From: Pedobacter mendelii
GTDB lineage: Bacteria; Bacteroidota; Bacteroidia; Sphingobacteriales; Sphingobacteriaceae
Assembly: GCF_014635725.1 (NCBI RefSeq)
Contig: NZ_BMDJ01000005.1
Location: 1 to 64,000, forward strand
DNA: 64,000 nt
Direction of reading: 5' to 3'
Both the position numbers and the translations under genes were made by a program. Positions 46,105-56,022 of this stretch are shown one piece after another (positions within the stretch are counted from its first letter, which is position 1; each line of letters starts with the position of its first letter). Under the pieces are notes generated by a model that saw only the letters and a list, made by a program, of their open reading frames with translations, was not told the DNA's origin and made no database searches.

Positions 46105-47322
46105 ATGCAGACAAAACCTCTAATTGTAAGAAAGCAATGGCTTTTTATTCGTAATGTAATCTTCTTTACTTTTACTTCTTTTGGTGGGGCTCAAGCACAT
46201 TTAGCTTTACTTTTAAAATATTTTGTTCATAATACTAAGTTTATTTCAGAAGAAGAGCTTTTGGAGCTTAATGCGTTAGCGCAGGTTTTACCTGGACCTG
46301 CATCCACACAAACCCTGGTTGGTATAGCATGGAAGGTTGGGAAACTAAAACTTGCAATTATAACATTTCTAATCTGGATTTTACCAACTGCATGCATTAT
46401 GACTTTCGCAGCGATTAGTTATGCAATGCTTGATCAAAAGCAAAAATTTATAGAAATTTTAGAATATATTAAGCCAATTGCTTTAGGAATAGTTGCTTAT
46501 GGAGCATTTAAACTTGGTAAAAAGGTTTTGAATTCTCAAATTTCTATTTTTCTTGCGGTGGCATCCGTTGTTGCAACTTTTGTTTTAAGAAACGCCTATG
46601 TATTTCCAATTGCTATTTTAGTAGGCGGGATGATTTCTTCAGCAATTGAAACACCAGATGAAGAAACACACTTACGAGTTAAACTTTTCTCTAATGTCAA
46701 TCCAAAGAAATTGATTTACTTTTTGGGTGCATTGCTCTTATTTGCTCTTATTGGAGCTATTATTAACAGAACTTCACCTTTTAGTTTGCCAATTCGTTTG
46801 TTAGAAAACTTCTATCGTAACGGTATTTTGGTTTTTGGAGGAGGCCAGGTTTTGGTGCCATTAATGTTTACCGAATTTGTAGAAATGAAGCATTATTTAA
46901 ATGCTTCCGGATTTTTATCAGGCTTTGCGTTGCAGCAAGCATTACCTGGTCCAACTTTCTCTTTTACAAGCTATTTAGGTGCATTAAGTATGAGAAACTT
47001 TGGATATGGTATTTGGGGACAAGTGCTGGGCGGATTTATTGGTGTAATTGGTGTTAATCTACCAGGGCTTATCTTAGTGCTTTTTATTGTTCCTTTCTGG
47101 GATGATTTGAAAAAAATATCAAGAATTCGTCACAGTTTATCAGGGATTAATGCAGTAAGTGTTGGATTTATTATTGCTGCATTTATCTTATTACTAGTTC
47201 CAATGGGATTTAATTGGCTATTTCTTGGTATTATGATGTTAACTTTTCTTTTATTAAACTATACTAAGGTTAGTCCGCCGATTGTTGTTTTAGCAGGAAT
47301 TTTGATTGGATACTTATTTTAA
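46105..47322 (+). CDS. chrA: Chromate transporter, long-chain ChrA family
   Basis: The 405-residue protein has two CHR halves. Each holds an FGG motif (TSFGGAQAHLALL; VFGGGQVLVPLM) and the ALPGPT/LPGPAS motif, with about 10 membrane segments. ChrA exports chromate by proton exchange. The first FGG is followed by Ala where many members have Pro. No chrB-type regulator is near; function in chromate resistance is inferred from family. Confidence 0.9.
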   Translation: MQTKPLIVRKQWLFIRNVIFFTFTSFGGAQAHLALLLKYFVHNTKFISEEELLELNALAQVLPGPASTQTLVGIAWKVGKLKLAIITFLIWILPTACIMTFAAISYAMLDQKQKFIEILEYIKPIALGIVAYGAFKLGKKVLNSQISIFLAVASVVATFVLRNAYVFPIAILVGGMISSAIETPDEETHLRVKLFSNVNPKKLIYFLGALLLFALIGAIINRTSPFSLPIRLLENFYRNGILVFGGGQVLVPLMFTEFVEMKHYLNASGFLSGFALQQALPGPTFSFTSYLGALSMRNFGYGIWGQVLGGFIGVIGVNLPGLILVLFIVPFWDDLKKISRIRHSLSGINAVSVGFIIAAFILLLVPMGFNWLFLGIMMLTFLLLNYTKVSPPIVVLAGILIGYLF

Positions 47323-47406
47323 ATATTCGGTGAAAAATATAATTGAAAGATTAATAATAATTGATATTTAATTCCATCTCAAATTAACAAAATTACATGC
47401 TAAATA

Positions 47407-48969
47407 TTAAAAAGGCGGATCATCGTCATTGTAATCATCCATTTTCGATGGACGAATAATTACGTTACTCTGTTTTTCAAAATCCTTTGAAGGATACATG
47501 CCTGCAGAAGGATCAGCTGCGAAAGATGTTGGCGCTGAAAAATCCTCTTCTAAATCGGTAAATTTTACAAACTTACCAATAAAACGAAGTGGTACAATTC
47601 CTGTTTCACCATTACGGTGTTTAGCAATAATTACTTCGCCAATACCAGCCTGAGATCTGCCTTGTTCATCTTCCGTAATTCCATAATATTCGGGACGATA
47701 AAGGAATAATACCATGTCTGCATCCTGCTCAATCGAACCGGATTCACGTAAATCAGACAACATTGGTCTTTTTCCTTGTAAACCTGGTCTACTTTCAACA
47801 GCACGACTTAACTGTGATAAAGCTAAAACAGGCACATCAAGTTCTTTAGCTACAGACTTTAGAGCCCTTGAAATACTACCAATTTCCTGCTCACGGTTAC
47901 CGCCACCTTTTCCATTTTCGCCTTTTCCATGCATTAATTGAAGATAATCAACAATTACCAATTGAATATCATATTGAGATTTCAATCTCCTACACTTTGC
48001 TCTAAATTCGAAAATATTTAGTGCGGGTGTATCATCTATAAGAAGAGGAGCCTCTGTTAAACGACCGATTTTGCTGTGTAACTGCTGCCATTCCCATTCT
48101 TGTAAATTCCCTTTTCTAATTTTTTCTTGCTCAATTTCAGCTTCGCCGGATATTAAACGATTAACCAATTGTACACTCGACATTTCCAAAGAAAATACAA
48201 CTGTTGGTTTTTGAAAATCGACCGTCGCATTTCTAGCACAAGTAAGTACAAAAGCTGTTTTTCCCATCGCTGGTCGGGCAGCAATAATTACCAAATCTTG
48301 CTTTTGCCAGCCACCTGTAATCCTATCTAAGCCGGTAAACCCTGTTGGAACTCCTGTTAAACCATCCGTTTTAGTTCTTAATTCTTCAAGAGTAGCTAAA
48401 GATTGTTTAATGATATCATCCATTTTCTGGGTATCTCTGCGCAAGTTGTTTTGAGCAATATCGAACAAGCCTTTCTCCGCATGATCCAACAAATCGAAAA
48501 TATCTGTTGTATCTTCATAAGCATTGGTAATAATATCAGTAGAAATACGAATTAATTCTCGTTGTATATATTTCTGTGAAATGATACGAGCATGGTATTC
48601 TATATTTGCCGCTGAGGCAACTCTGTTAGTTAAGTTTGTAATATAATAAGCGCCGCCAACCATTTCTAAAGTGCCCATTTGGCGTAACTCTGCAGTAACA
48701 GTCAAAATATCAACAGGTTTAGATTTTTCGAATAGCATGTGTATAGCAGCAAAGATCTTTTGATGCGATTCCTGATAAAAAATTTCAGGTTTTAAAATAT
48801 CGATAACAGCAGATAAAGCATCTTTTTCAAGCATTAATGCACCTAAAACCGCTTCCTCTAAATCTAAAGCCTGAGGAGGCAGTTTACCCATTGAACTTAC
48901 AGTACTTGTTAATCTTGCTTTCCGGGATAATATATTGCCTTTTCCACCTTGTTCATTTTCGATACTCAT
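47407..48969 (-). CDS. dnaB: Replicative DNA helicase
   Basis: The 520-residue hexameric helicase has the N-terminal DnaB-N domain (PPQALDLEEAVLGALMLEKDAL), Walker A with K237 (RPAMGKT), Walker B (LVIVDYLQLMHG), and SIEQDADMVLFLYRPEYY. It unwinds DNA at the replication fork. There is no intein. The -7 promoter element lies only four bases from the ATG, which suggests a leaderless or nearly leaderless mRNA. Confidence 0.98.
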   Translation of the reverse strand: MSIENEQGGKGNILSRKARLTSTVSSMGKLPPQALDLEEAVLGALMLEKDALSAVIDILKPEIFYQESHQKIFAAIHMLFEKSKPVDILTVTAELRQMGTLEMVGGAYYITNLTNRVASAANIEYHARIISQKYIQRELIRISTDIITNAYEDTTDIFDLLDHAEKGLFDIAQNNLRRDTQKMDDIIKQSLATLEELRTKTDGLTGVPTGFTGLDRITGGWQKQDLVIIAARPAMGKTAFVLTCARNATVDFQKPTVVFSLEMSSVQLVNRLISGEAEIEQEKIRKGNLQEWEWQQLHSKIGRLTEAPLLIDDTPALNIFEFRAKCRRLKSQYDIQLVIVDYLQLMHGKGENGKGGGNREQEIGSISRALKSVAKELDVPVLALSQLSRAVESRPGLQGKRPMLSDLRESGSIEQDADMVLFLYRPEYYGITEDEQGRSQAGIGEVIIAKHRNGETGIVPLRFIGKFVKFTDLEEDFSAPTSFAADPSAGMYPSKDFEKQSNVIIRPSKMDDYNDDDPPF

Positions 48970-48973
48970 AGAA

Positions 48974-48981
48974 CAAAAGTA
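48974..48981 (-). promoter_or_regulatory. -7 promoter element of dnaB
   Basis: On the minus strand TACTTTTG matches TAnnTTTG and ends four bases before the dnaB ATG. The -33 part is unclear. Confidence 0.5.
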
Positions 48982-49143
48982 GTTAAAAGTTATGCCGATT
49001 GTTTTAAGAAGTTCTTAGTTCTTTGTTAACAAATTGATCTAGAATTAAATTAAAATTTTAGGCTTTACAGAAATCTTAAAAATTTTTAAACATTTAAATG
49101 TTAATAAGGATAATATAGATTAGTGGCTAAGCAATTATTTGAA

Positions 49144-49151
49144 TACTTTTG
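49144..49151 (+). promoter_or_regulatory. -7 promoter element of rlmB
   Basis: TACTTTTG matches TAnnTTTG, 17 bp before the rlmB ATG at 49169. It is divergent from the dnaB promoter. Confidence 0.55.
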
Positions 49152-49168
49152 CCTAACAATTTTTAAAC

Positions 49169-49936
49169 ATGGATAATTTTAGAAGACCGCAACGCATAAA
49201 AGAGAATAATGAATTTGTTTTTGGTATCAGAGCTGTTATTGAAGCAATAAAAGCTGGAAGAGATATTGAAACTATTTATGTGCAAAGAGGTTTGGGCGGC
49301 GAATTATTTCTTGAGTTAAAAGCTTTATTATCTGGCACATTAATACCATTAAATTCTGTTCCTGTAGAAAAACTGAATAGAATGTCGCAAAAGAATCATC
49401 AGGGTGTTATTGCTGTAATTTCTCCAATAACCTATCAAAATATAGAAGACATTATTCCTACAGTTTTTGAGAAAGGAGAAGTACCTCTTATTTTGGTTTT
49501 AGATAGTGTTACAGATGTTCGAAACATGGGGGCGATTGCTCGTACTGCTGTTTGCGTCGGAGTTCATGCCATTGTTGTTCCTTTAAAAAATGCTGCCCAA
49601 ATTAATGCTGATGCAATAAAAACATCGGCAGGTGCACTATTTAGTATTCCTATTTGCAGACATTCAAATCTCCATAAAACATGTCAGTTTCTTCAGGAAA
49701 GTGGTTTACAAATTGTAGCATGTACTGAAAAGACAAACGATTTTATTTATGCTCCAGACTATACTATGCCCACGGCAATTGTTATGGGTTCGGAGGATGA
49801 GGGTATTTCAAATGAACTTTTACGAGTTGCCGATCATTTAGCGAAAATTCCAATGTTGGGCAAAATTGAATCTTTAAACGTTTCTGTAGCGGCAGGAGTA
49901 ATTTTATACGAAGCAGTAAGACAAAGACTACTGTAA
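49169..49936 (+). CDS. rlmB: 23S rRNA 2'-O-ribose methyltransferase, SpoU/TrmH family (RlmB)
   Basis: The 255-residue protein has the SpoU N-terminal domain (VFGIRAVIEAIKAGRDIETIYV) and the SPOUT knot with NMGAIARTAVCVGVH, VMGSEDEGIS and IPMLGKIESLNVSVAAG. It methylates G2251 of 23S rRNA in the E. coli numbering. It is divergent from dnaB and co-directional with the DUF5995 gene. Confidence 0.94.
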   Translation: MDNFRRPQRIKENNEFVFGIRAVIEAIKAGRDIETIYVQRGLGGELFLELKALLSGTLIPLNSVPVEKLNRMSQKNHQGVIAVISPITYQNIEDIIPTVFEKGEVPLILVLDSVTDVRNMGAIARTAVCVGVHAIVVPLKNAAQINADAIKTSAGALFSIPICRHSNLHKTCQFLQESGLQIVACTEKTNDFIYAPDYTMPTAIVMGSEDEGISNELLRVADHLAKIPMLGKIESLNVSVAAGVILYEAVRQRLL

Positions 49937-49998
49937 ATTAATTAGTTGGTTTTTAGATAGATATTATTTGTTAATTTTATGAACAGACAAATATTGTT

Positions 49999-50748
49999 AT
50001 GCAACCAGCCAAAACCATTAATGAAGTAATTTCTCTTTTAGATGAAATTATTGATTCAAGTATTTTGAGAAAATCTCGTATTGGATATTTTGCCTGTTTA
50101 TACAGAAAAATGACCATTGCCGTAAAGAAAGGTATTGATAACGGTGTCTTTTCGGATGCTATGAGGATGGAAAAATTAGATGTAATCTTTGCGAATCGCT
50201 ATCTTGACGCATATTATTGTCAATCTCAAAAAACTCCTGTAACATTATCCTGGAAAGCTGCTTTTGATTTGACAACTCAGCCTTACACGGTTATTCAGCA
50301 TTTACTTTTAGGAATGAATGCTCACATTAATTTAGATTTGGGTGTTGCAGCCGCTGGAGTGAGCAAAGGAACAAATATTCAGTTACTTAAAAAGGATTTT
50401 AACCTCATTAATGATGTTATTGCAAGTTTAATTAATATTGTTCAAAAAGATTTGGAGGAAATTTGTTTACCGATGAAACTACTGAAATATGTAGATAATA
50501 AAAGTAAAGAATCCGTTATTAATTTCAGTATTACTTCAGCAAGAAACGCCTCATGGATAAACGCAGTAGGGCTTTCATCAGTGTCAACAGAAATGTATAA
50601 TCCTTACATTAAAACTTTAGATTCAAAAATAAAAATTGTAGCCGATAATATTATAAATCCTAACTTTTCACAAGGTTTAATCCTTCGAACAGTTAGGAAT
50701 TTTGAGCCAAAAGATGTTGGCGAAATCATTAAATTTTTAAAAGATTAA
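49999..50748 (+). CDS. DUF5995-family protein of unknown function
   Basis: The 249-residue protein has the family landmarks GYFACLYRKMTIAVKKGI, RMEKLDVIFANRYLDAYY, SWKAAFD and IQHLLLGMNAHINLDLG. It is probably helical, with no signal peptide or membrane segment. Function is unknown. It ends overlapping the convergent manC gene by four bases. Confidence 0.85.
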   Translation: MQPAKTINEVISLLDEIIDSSILRKSRIGYFACLYRKMTIAVKKGIDNGVFSDAMRMEKLDVIFANRYLDAYYCQSQKTPVTLSWKAAFDLTTQPYTVIQHLLLGMNAHINLDLGVAAAGVSKGTNIQLLKKDFNLINDVIASLINIVQKDLEEICLPMKLLKYVDNKSKESVINFSITSARNASWINAVGLSSVSTEMYNPYIKTLDSKIKIVADNIINPNFSQGLILRTVRNFEPKDVGEIIKFLKD

Positions 50749-51836
50749 ATGTATTTAACGCCAAATCTTGATTTTACTTCGGCCACAAATTCTTTAACTC
50801 TTTGCTCTTCATCACGAGGACAAATTAAAAGCATGTTATTATTTTCTACAACAATAAAATCGTGTAACCCATTCAAAATAACTAATTTATCTTTAGGTAC
50901 ATTAACCATACAATTAGATGAATCGAACATGATAACTTGTTCAGATGGAATAACAGCATTACCGACATAATCTTTTTCCGTCATCTCATATATAGATGCC
51001 CATGTTCCTAAGTCGGACCATCCAAAATCAGCAGGTAAAACATAAACATTATCTGCCTTTTCCATGATCCCAAAATCAATGGAAATGTTAGTACATTGAA
51101 AGTATGCATTATTTATAAATGCTTTTTCTCGATTGGTGTTTAAATCATTTCTACCCGAATTAAAGATTTCGAACATGTCAGGTAAATGCTTTTCGAAAGC
51201 TTTTAATATTGACTTAGCTGACCAAATAAAAATTCCAGCATTCCATAAGAAATCGCCACTTTGAAGAAAAGATTTGGCTAATTCAAGATTTGGCTTCTCT
51301 GTAAATGTTTTAACCTTATGTAAGTCTTTATCTGTATTTAAAACGTGATCTGTATGTTGAATATATCCGTAACCAGTATCTGGTCTATTAGGTTTAATAC
51401 CAAGCGTTACCAAACAATTATTTTCCGACGCAGCTTTTAAAGCCTGCTCAATTGATTTGTTAAAACCTTCTAAATCTGCAATAGTGTGATCTGATGGTGC
51501 AACAACAATTGTAGCGTTTGGATTTAATTCTGCAATTTTTAAACAACCATAAGCTATACAAGGCGCTGTATTTCTCAGTAGTGGCTCTCCTAATATTTGA
51601 TTATCAGTAATATCAGGAATTTGACTTTTTATTAAATCAGAATAAATATCGTTGGTAACTATAAAAATGTTTTCAGGCGGACAAATAGATAAGAATCGTT
51701 CGTATGTACTCTGAATAAGTGTTTTTCCAACACCAAAAAAGTCAATAAATTGCTTGGGATGTTGGGTTCTGCTAACAGGCCAAAAACGGCTTCCAACACC
51801 ACCAGCCATAATTAATGCGTAGAAATTTTTATTCAT
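50745..51836 (-). CDS. manC: Mannose-1-phosphate guanylyltransferase
   Basis: The 363-residue protein has the nucleotidyltransferase signature LIMAGGVGSRFWP (residues 8-20), HPKQF and FTEKPN, with only the GDP-mannose pyrophosphorylase domain and no isomerase fusion. It makes GDP-mannose for envelope glycans. I chose ATG at 51836 because it begins right before the signature and clears the kdsD stop; the first in-frame ATG would overlap kdsD. It follows kdsD after 13 bp, so they form an operon. Confidence 0.93.
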   Translation of the reverse strand: MNKNFYALIMAGGVGSRFWPVSRTQHPKQFIDFFGVGKTLIQSTYERFLSICPPENIFIVTNDIYSDLIKSQIPDITDNQILGEPLLRNTAPCIAYGCLKIAELNPNATIVVAPSDHTIADLEGFNKSIEQALKAASENNCLVTLGIKPNRPDTGYGYIQHTDHVLNTDKDLHKVKTFTEKPNLELAKSFLQSGDFLWNAGIFIWSAKSILKAFEKHLPDMFEIFNSGRNDLNTNREKAFINNAYFQCTNISIDFGIMEKADNVYVLPADFGWSDLGTWASIYEMTEKDYVGNAVIPSEQVIMFDSSNCMVNVPKDKLVILNGLHDFIVVENNNMLLICPRDEEQRVKEFVAEVKSRFGVKYI

Positions 51837-51849
51837 TTTTTTGTTTAAA

Positions 51850-52818
51850 TTACATAATACCCTCATTTAAGAGATCGTGTAAGTGAATAATGCCAAAATA
51901 AGAATTTTGTTCTAAAACGAGCAATTGTGTGATATTGTTTGTTTTAATTAAATCAAGTGCTTCAACAGCAAGTGCATCATACTGAATACTTTTAGGGCTT
52001 TTACCCATTATGTCTTCAGCTTTTAAAGTTGCAATGTTAAGGTTATTTTCTAACATCCTCCTTATATCACCATCTGTAATTATTCCTAAAATTCTATTTT
52101 CATCATCAACAACAGCAACTGCACCTAAACGGTTTTTGCTAATTTCGATTAAAACTTCTTTAACAGATGCAGATGGTTTTATTGATGGTTTTTCGTTGGT
52201 TGAAGCTAAGTCTCTCGCTTTTAAATAAAGCTTCTTTCCTAAAGCCCCTCCAGGGTGATATTTAGCAAAATCTCTTTCATTAAATTCTCGGCATTCAAGT
52301 AAACATATTGCCAAAGCATCTCCTAAAGCTAATTGTGCAGTTGTACTTGTGGTTGGAGCAAGATTGTGTGGACAAGCTTCTTTTTCGATAGTTGCATTTA
52401 AAATTAAATCCGATTGCTGTGCTAAAAATGAATTTACCTCACCAACCATACCGATCAATTTATTACCTGCACTTTTGAGTAGTGGAGCAAGTACTTTAAT
52501 TTCTGGCGTATTTCCACTCTTTGATAAACAAATAATCACATCGTTTATTTGAATCATTCCTAAATCACCATGAATAGCATCTGCTGCATGCATAAAGATA
52601 GCAGGTGTACCTGTAGAGTTAAAAGTTGCTACAATTTTTTGAGCAATAATTGCACTTTTCCCAATTCCAGTGACTATAACACGCCCTTTTGATTGTAAAA
52701 TGGTGGATACCGCCTTTTCAAAATCATCGTTAATATTTTTAGCAACATTTAAAATTGCTGCTGCTTCAAGCTCTAATGTGCTTACAGCCGATTGAATAAT
52801 TGATTTTTTACTTTTCAA
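51850..52818 (-). CDS. kdsD: Arabinose-5-phosphate isomerase (KpsF/GutQ family)
   Basis: The 322-residue protein has an SIS domain (VIVTGIGKSAIIAQKIVATFNSTGTPA, CLSKSGNTPE, APTTSTTAQLALGDALA) and two CBS domains at residues 205-320. It turns ribulose-5-phosphate into arabinose-5-phosphate, the first step of Kdo synthesis. The next gene on the same strand is manC; kdsA, a later step, lies at 55.2 kb on the other strand. Confidence 0.95.
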   Translation of the reverse strand: MKSKKSIIQSAVSTLELEAAAILNVAKNINDDFEKAVSTILQSKGRVIVTGIGKSAIIAQKIVATFNSTGTPAIFMHAADAIHGDLGMIQINDVIICLSKSGNTPEIKVLAPLLKSAGNKLIGMVGEVNSFLAQQSDLILNATIEKEACPHNLAPTTSTTAQLALGDALAICLLECREFNERDFAKYHPGGALGKKLYLKARDLASTNEKPSIKPSASVKEVLIEISKNRLGAVAVVDDENRILGIITDGDIRRMLENNLNIATLKAEDIMGKSPKSIQYDALAVEALDLIKTNNITQLLVLEQNSYFGIIHLHDLLNEGIM

Positions 52819-52909
52819 AGAGAAAAAAATTGTTGGTTGATACTTGAATTTCTTGTAAAATTATGTTATTTTGGATACAAAAATAGCATCGCATATTTTA
52901 TTACACAAA

Positions 52910-55099
52910 ATGGACGTGAAAAAGTCGTTATTTGATAACCTGCAAAATTTCTTCGGGTTTGATAATTTCAAAGGTGATCAGGAGTCAATCATCACAAATA
53001 TTTTAGAAGGCAAGGATACTTTTGTAATCATGCCAACGGGCGGAGGTAAGTCTATTTGCTATCAATTACCAGCTTTAATGAGTGAAGGAACAGCTATTGT
53101 TATCTCGCCTTTGATTGCATTAATGAAAAATCAAGTAGACCAGTTAAGGGCTTTTGGTGGAAACGATAGCATAGCTCATTTTCTAAACTCATCTCTAAAC
53201 AAATCCGAAATTACTCAAGTTAAGTCTGACCTTTTAAGTGGTTATACTAAATTATTATATGTTGCACCAGAATCGTTGGCTAAACAAGAGAATATCGAGT
53301 TTTTAAATTTAATTAAAATTTCTTTCGTAGCTGTTGATGAAGCACACTGTATATCAGAATGGGGACACGATTTTAGACCAGAATACAGAAAAATTAAGCA
53401 AGTAATTGCTGGTTTGGGCGATAATATCCCAATCATTGCTTTAACTGCAACAGCTACACCTAAAGTTCAGCAAGATATTGTTAAAAATCTTGGAATGACT
53501 GATGCTACGCTATTCAAATCATCATTTAATCGTCCAAACTTATTTTATGAAATCCGCCCGAAAAGGGATATTACCAAGGAAATTATTAAGTATATTAAAT
53601 CTAATCCCGGAAAATCTGGAATCATATATTGCCTTAGTCGTAAAAAAGTTGAAGAAGTTGCAGAAGCTTTAAACCTCAATGGAATTAGTGCTTTGCCATA
53701 TCATGCAGGTTTAGATCCCAAAATTAGAGCAGAAACCCAGGATAGATTTTTGATGGAAGATGCAGAAGTAATTGTTGCTACAATTGCATTCGGTATGGGC
53801 ATTGATAAACCTGATGTTCGTTTTGTAATTCATCATGATGTACCTAAAAGCATGGAAGGTTATTATCAGGAAACTGGTAGAGCTGGTCGTGATGGTGGTG
53901 AGGGTGTTTGTATCGCCTTCTACGCTCAAAAAGATGTTGATAAGCTAGCTAAATTTATGAAGGATAAACCAGTTTCAGAACGTGAAATTGGTACGCAAAT
54001 ATTAAAGGAAGTAATTGATTATGCAGAATCAGGCGTATGCCGACGAAAACAGATTCTACATTATTTTGGAGAAAACTTTAACGAAACAGGCTGTAATTGT
54101 ATGTGTGATAATTGCAGAAAGCCTAAGAAGCAGTTTGATGCTGAACAACATTTATCAACCTTATTGAAGTTTATACAAACTACAGGCGAAAAATTTGATG
54201 ATGTTCATTTATTAAATGTTTTTCTTGGATTAGAAACCGCTCAAACTATCGCTTATGAGCATAGCAAAGTTCCTGAATTCGGTATTGGTAAAGAAGAAGG
54301 AGAATTAATGTGGAAATCTATTGTTCGCCAGGCTGTAGTCAATAATTATTTATTTAAGGATATTGATAATTACGGATTATTAAAACTAACAAAACAGGGT
54401 AAAGATTTTATTATAAATCCATATAGCTTAAAATTCTTATTAAACGAACCCATTGAAAGCGGTGCAGATGATGATGAAGATGAAATAAAACATGGGTCTG
54501 GGACGCTAGATAATCAACTTTTACTACTACTTAAAGAACTCCGTAAAAAAATTGCTAAGCAAAAAAATGTTCCTCCATTTGTAGTTTTCCAAGATCCATC
54601 CTTGGAAGAAATGTGTACACATTATCCAATTACCATGGAAGAACTTCGCCAGATTTCTGGTGTTGGTTCGGGCAAAGCAATGAAATTCGGAACGCCTTTC
54701 ATTGAGCTCATTAAAAAATATGTTGATGATAACGATATTGAACGTCCAATTGATTTAATTATTAAAACTCAGGCCAATAAATCTCAAATGAAAGTGTCTA
54801 TTATTCAAAATATTGATAGACAAATTGGTTTGGAAGATATTGCGAATTCAAAGGGAATTACTTACGAGGAAATTTTAAAAGAAGTGGAGTCGATTGTAAA
54901 CTCAGGAACGAAACTTAATCTTAACTATTTTATTGATGAAGTAATTGATGATGATAGACAGGATGAAGTTTTTGATTATTTCCGAGCGGCAGAGAGTGAT
55001 TCAATCGATGAGGCACTTAATGAATTGGGCGAAACTGATTATACTCGTGAAGAAATCCAATTAATGAGAATAAAATTCATGTCAGAGCTAGGAAACTAG
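52910..55099 (+). CDS. recQ: ATP-dependent DNA helicase RecQ
   Basis: The 729-residue protein has Walker A (MPTGGGKSICYQLPAL), DEAH, the helicase C domain (GIIYCLSRKKVEEV, GMGIDKPDVR, YYQETGRAGRDG) and a zinc region with Cys residues (GCNCMCDNC), followed by winged-helix and HRDC domains and a C-terminal extension. It unwinds recombination and replication intermediates. ATG at 52910 is chosen; a TTG 13 codons upstream is less likely. It is divergent from kdsD. Confidence 0.96.
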   Translation: MDVKKSLFDNLQNFFGFDNFKGDQESIITNILEGKDTFVIMPTGGGKSICYQLPALMSEGTAIVISPLIALMKNQVDQLRAFGGNDSIAHFLNSSLNKSEITQVKSDLLSGYTKLLYVAPESLAKQENIEFLNLIKISFVAVDEAHCISEWGHDFRPEYRKIKQVIAGLGDNIPIIALTATATPKVQQDIVKNLGMTDATLFKSSFNRPNLFYEIRPKRDITKEIIKYIKSNPGKSGIIYCLSRKKVEEVAEALNLNGISALPYHAGLDPKIRAETQDRFLMEDAEVIVATIAFGMGIDKPDVRFVIHHDVPKSMEGYYQETGRAGRDGGEGVCIAFYAQKDVDKLAKFMKDKPVSEREIGTQILKEVIDYAESGVCRRKQILHYFGENFNETGCNCMCDNCRKPKKQFDAEQHLSTLLKFIQTTGEKFDDVHLLNVFLGLETAQTIAYEHSKVPEFGIGKEEGELMWKSIVRQAVVNNYLFKDIDNYGLLKLTKQGKDFIINPYSLKFLLNEPIESGADDDEDEIKHGSGTLDNQLLLLLKELRKKIAKQKNVPPFVVFQDPSLEEMCTHYPITMEELRQISGVGSGKAMKFGTPFIELIKKYVDDNDIERPIDLIIKTQANKSQMKVSIIQNIDRQIGLEDIANSKGITYEEILKEVESIVNSGTKLNLNYFIDEVIDDDRQDEVFDYFRAAESDSIDEALNELGETDYTREEIQLMRIKFMSELGN

Positions 55100-55101
55100 A
55101 G

Positions 55102-55203
55102 TTTGATATAGATGGTAAGTATAAGATGGGTTATGGAGTTTAACGACATATATTATCTGTCACCATTTACCATCATCTATTTTACATCACCCATTATCCA
55201 TTT
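55102..55203. repeat. Low-complexity intergenic repeat before kdsA
   Basis: The sequence consists of short related units on both strands (GATGG, ATGGGTTATGGA, CCATTTACCATCATC, CACCCATTATCCA) without coding frame. It resembles microsatellite-like Bacteroidota intergenic sequence. It must also contain the kdsA promoter. Confidence 0.4.
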
Positions 55204-55209
55204 TAAAAC

Positions 55210-56022
55210 ATGCTTAACTACTTAGATAAAATAAAAAATACAGATTCGGGAAATTTCTTTTTAATGGCTGGTCCATGTGCAATTGAGGGTGAAGATATTG
55301 CCATGCGAATTGCTGAAAAAATAATTACCATAACCGATAAACTTAAAATCCCTTATATTTTTAAAGGTTCATATCGCAAAGCAAATAGGAGCAAAGGCAG
55401 TTCTTTTACTGGAATTGGCGATGAAAAAGCACTAAGAATTTTAGAAAGAATTGGTCGTGAGTTTGGTGTGCCAACCGTTACCGACATACACGAAAGTGGA
55501 GAAGCAGCAATGGCGGCCGCTTATGTGGATGTATTGCAAATTCCTGCTTTTTTGTGCCGACAAACAGATTTACTTATTGCTGCTGCAGAAACCGGGAAAG
55601 TGGTTAACGTTAAAAAAGGTCAGTTTCTTTCAGCAGGGTCTATGAAATTTGCAGTAGAAAAAGTGAAAGAGGCCGGGAACGATAAAGTGATTTTAACTGA
55701 TAGAGGAAATACTTTCGGCTATCAAGATCTGATTGTTGATTACCGTGGTTTACCTGAAATGCAAAGTTTTGGGGTTCCTGTGGTGATGGATTGTACGCAT
55801 TCTTTACAACAACCTAATCAAAGTAGTGGTGTAACTGGTGGAAAACCAGAATTGATTTTAACTATTGCGAAAGCGGCAATCGCTGTTGGTGCAGATGGTC
55901 TGTTTATAGAAACACATCCAGACCCGGCCAATGCAAAATCGGATGGAGCAAACATGTTGCATCTGGATTTGCTCGAAAATACACTAACAAAACTCATTCG
56001 TATTAGACAAGCAATTTTATAA
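55210..56022 (+). CDS. kdsA: 3-deoxy-8-phosphooctulonate synthase
   Basis: The 270-residue TIM-barrel enzyme has the KdsA landmarks LMAGPCAIEGE, FKGSYRKANRSKGSSFTG, DIHESGEA, QIPAFLCRQTDLL and MDCTHSLQQPNQ. It joins arabinose-5-phosphate and phosphoenolpyruvate to Kdo-8-phosphate. Its stop TAA overlaps the next gene's ATG by one base. Confidence 0.97.
   Translation: MLNYLDKIKNTDSGNFFLMAGPCAIEGEDIAMRIAEKIITITDKLKIPYIFKGSYRKANRSKGSSFTGIGDEKALRILERIGREFGVPTVTDIHESGEAAMAAAYVDVLQIPAFLCRQTDLLIAAAETGKVVNVKKGQFLSAGSMKFAVEKVKEAGNDKVILTDRGNTFGYQDLIVDYRGLPEMQSFGVPVVMDCTHSLQQPNQSSGVTGGKPELILTIAKAAIAVGADGLFIETHPDPANAKSDGANMLHLDLLENTLTKLIRIRQAIL

Noticed and set aside
52871..52909. TTG start for RecQ
   Set aside because: An ATG follows soon and fits the normal RecQ N-terminus.
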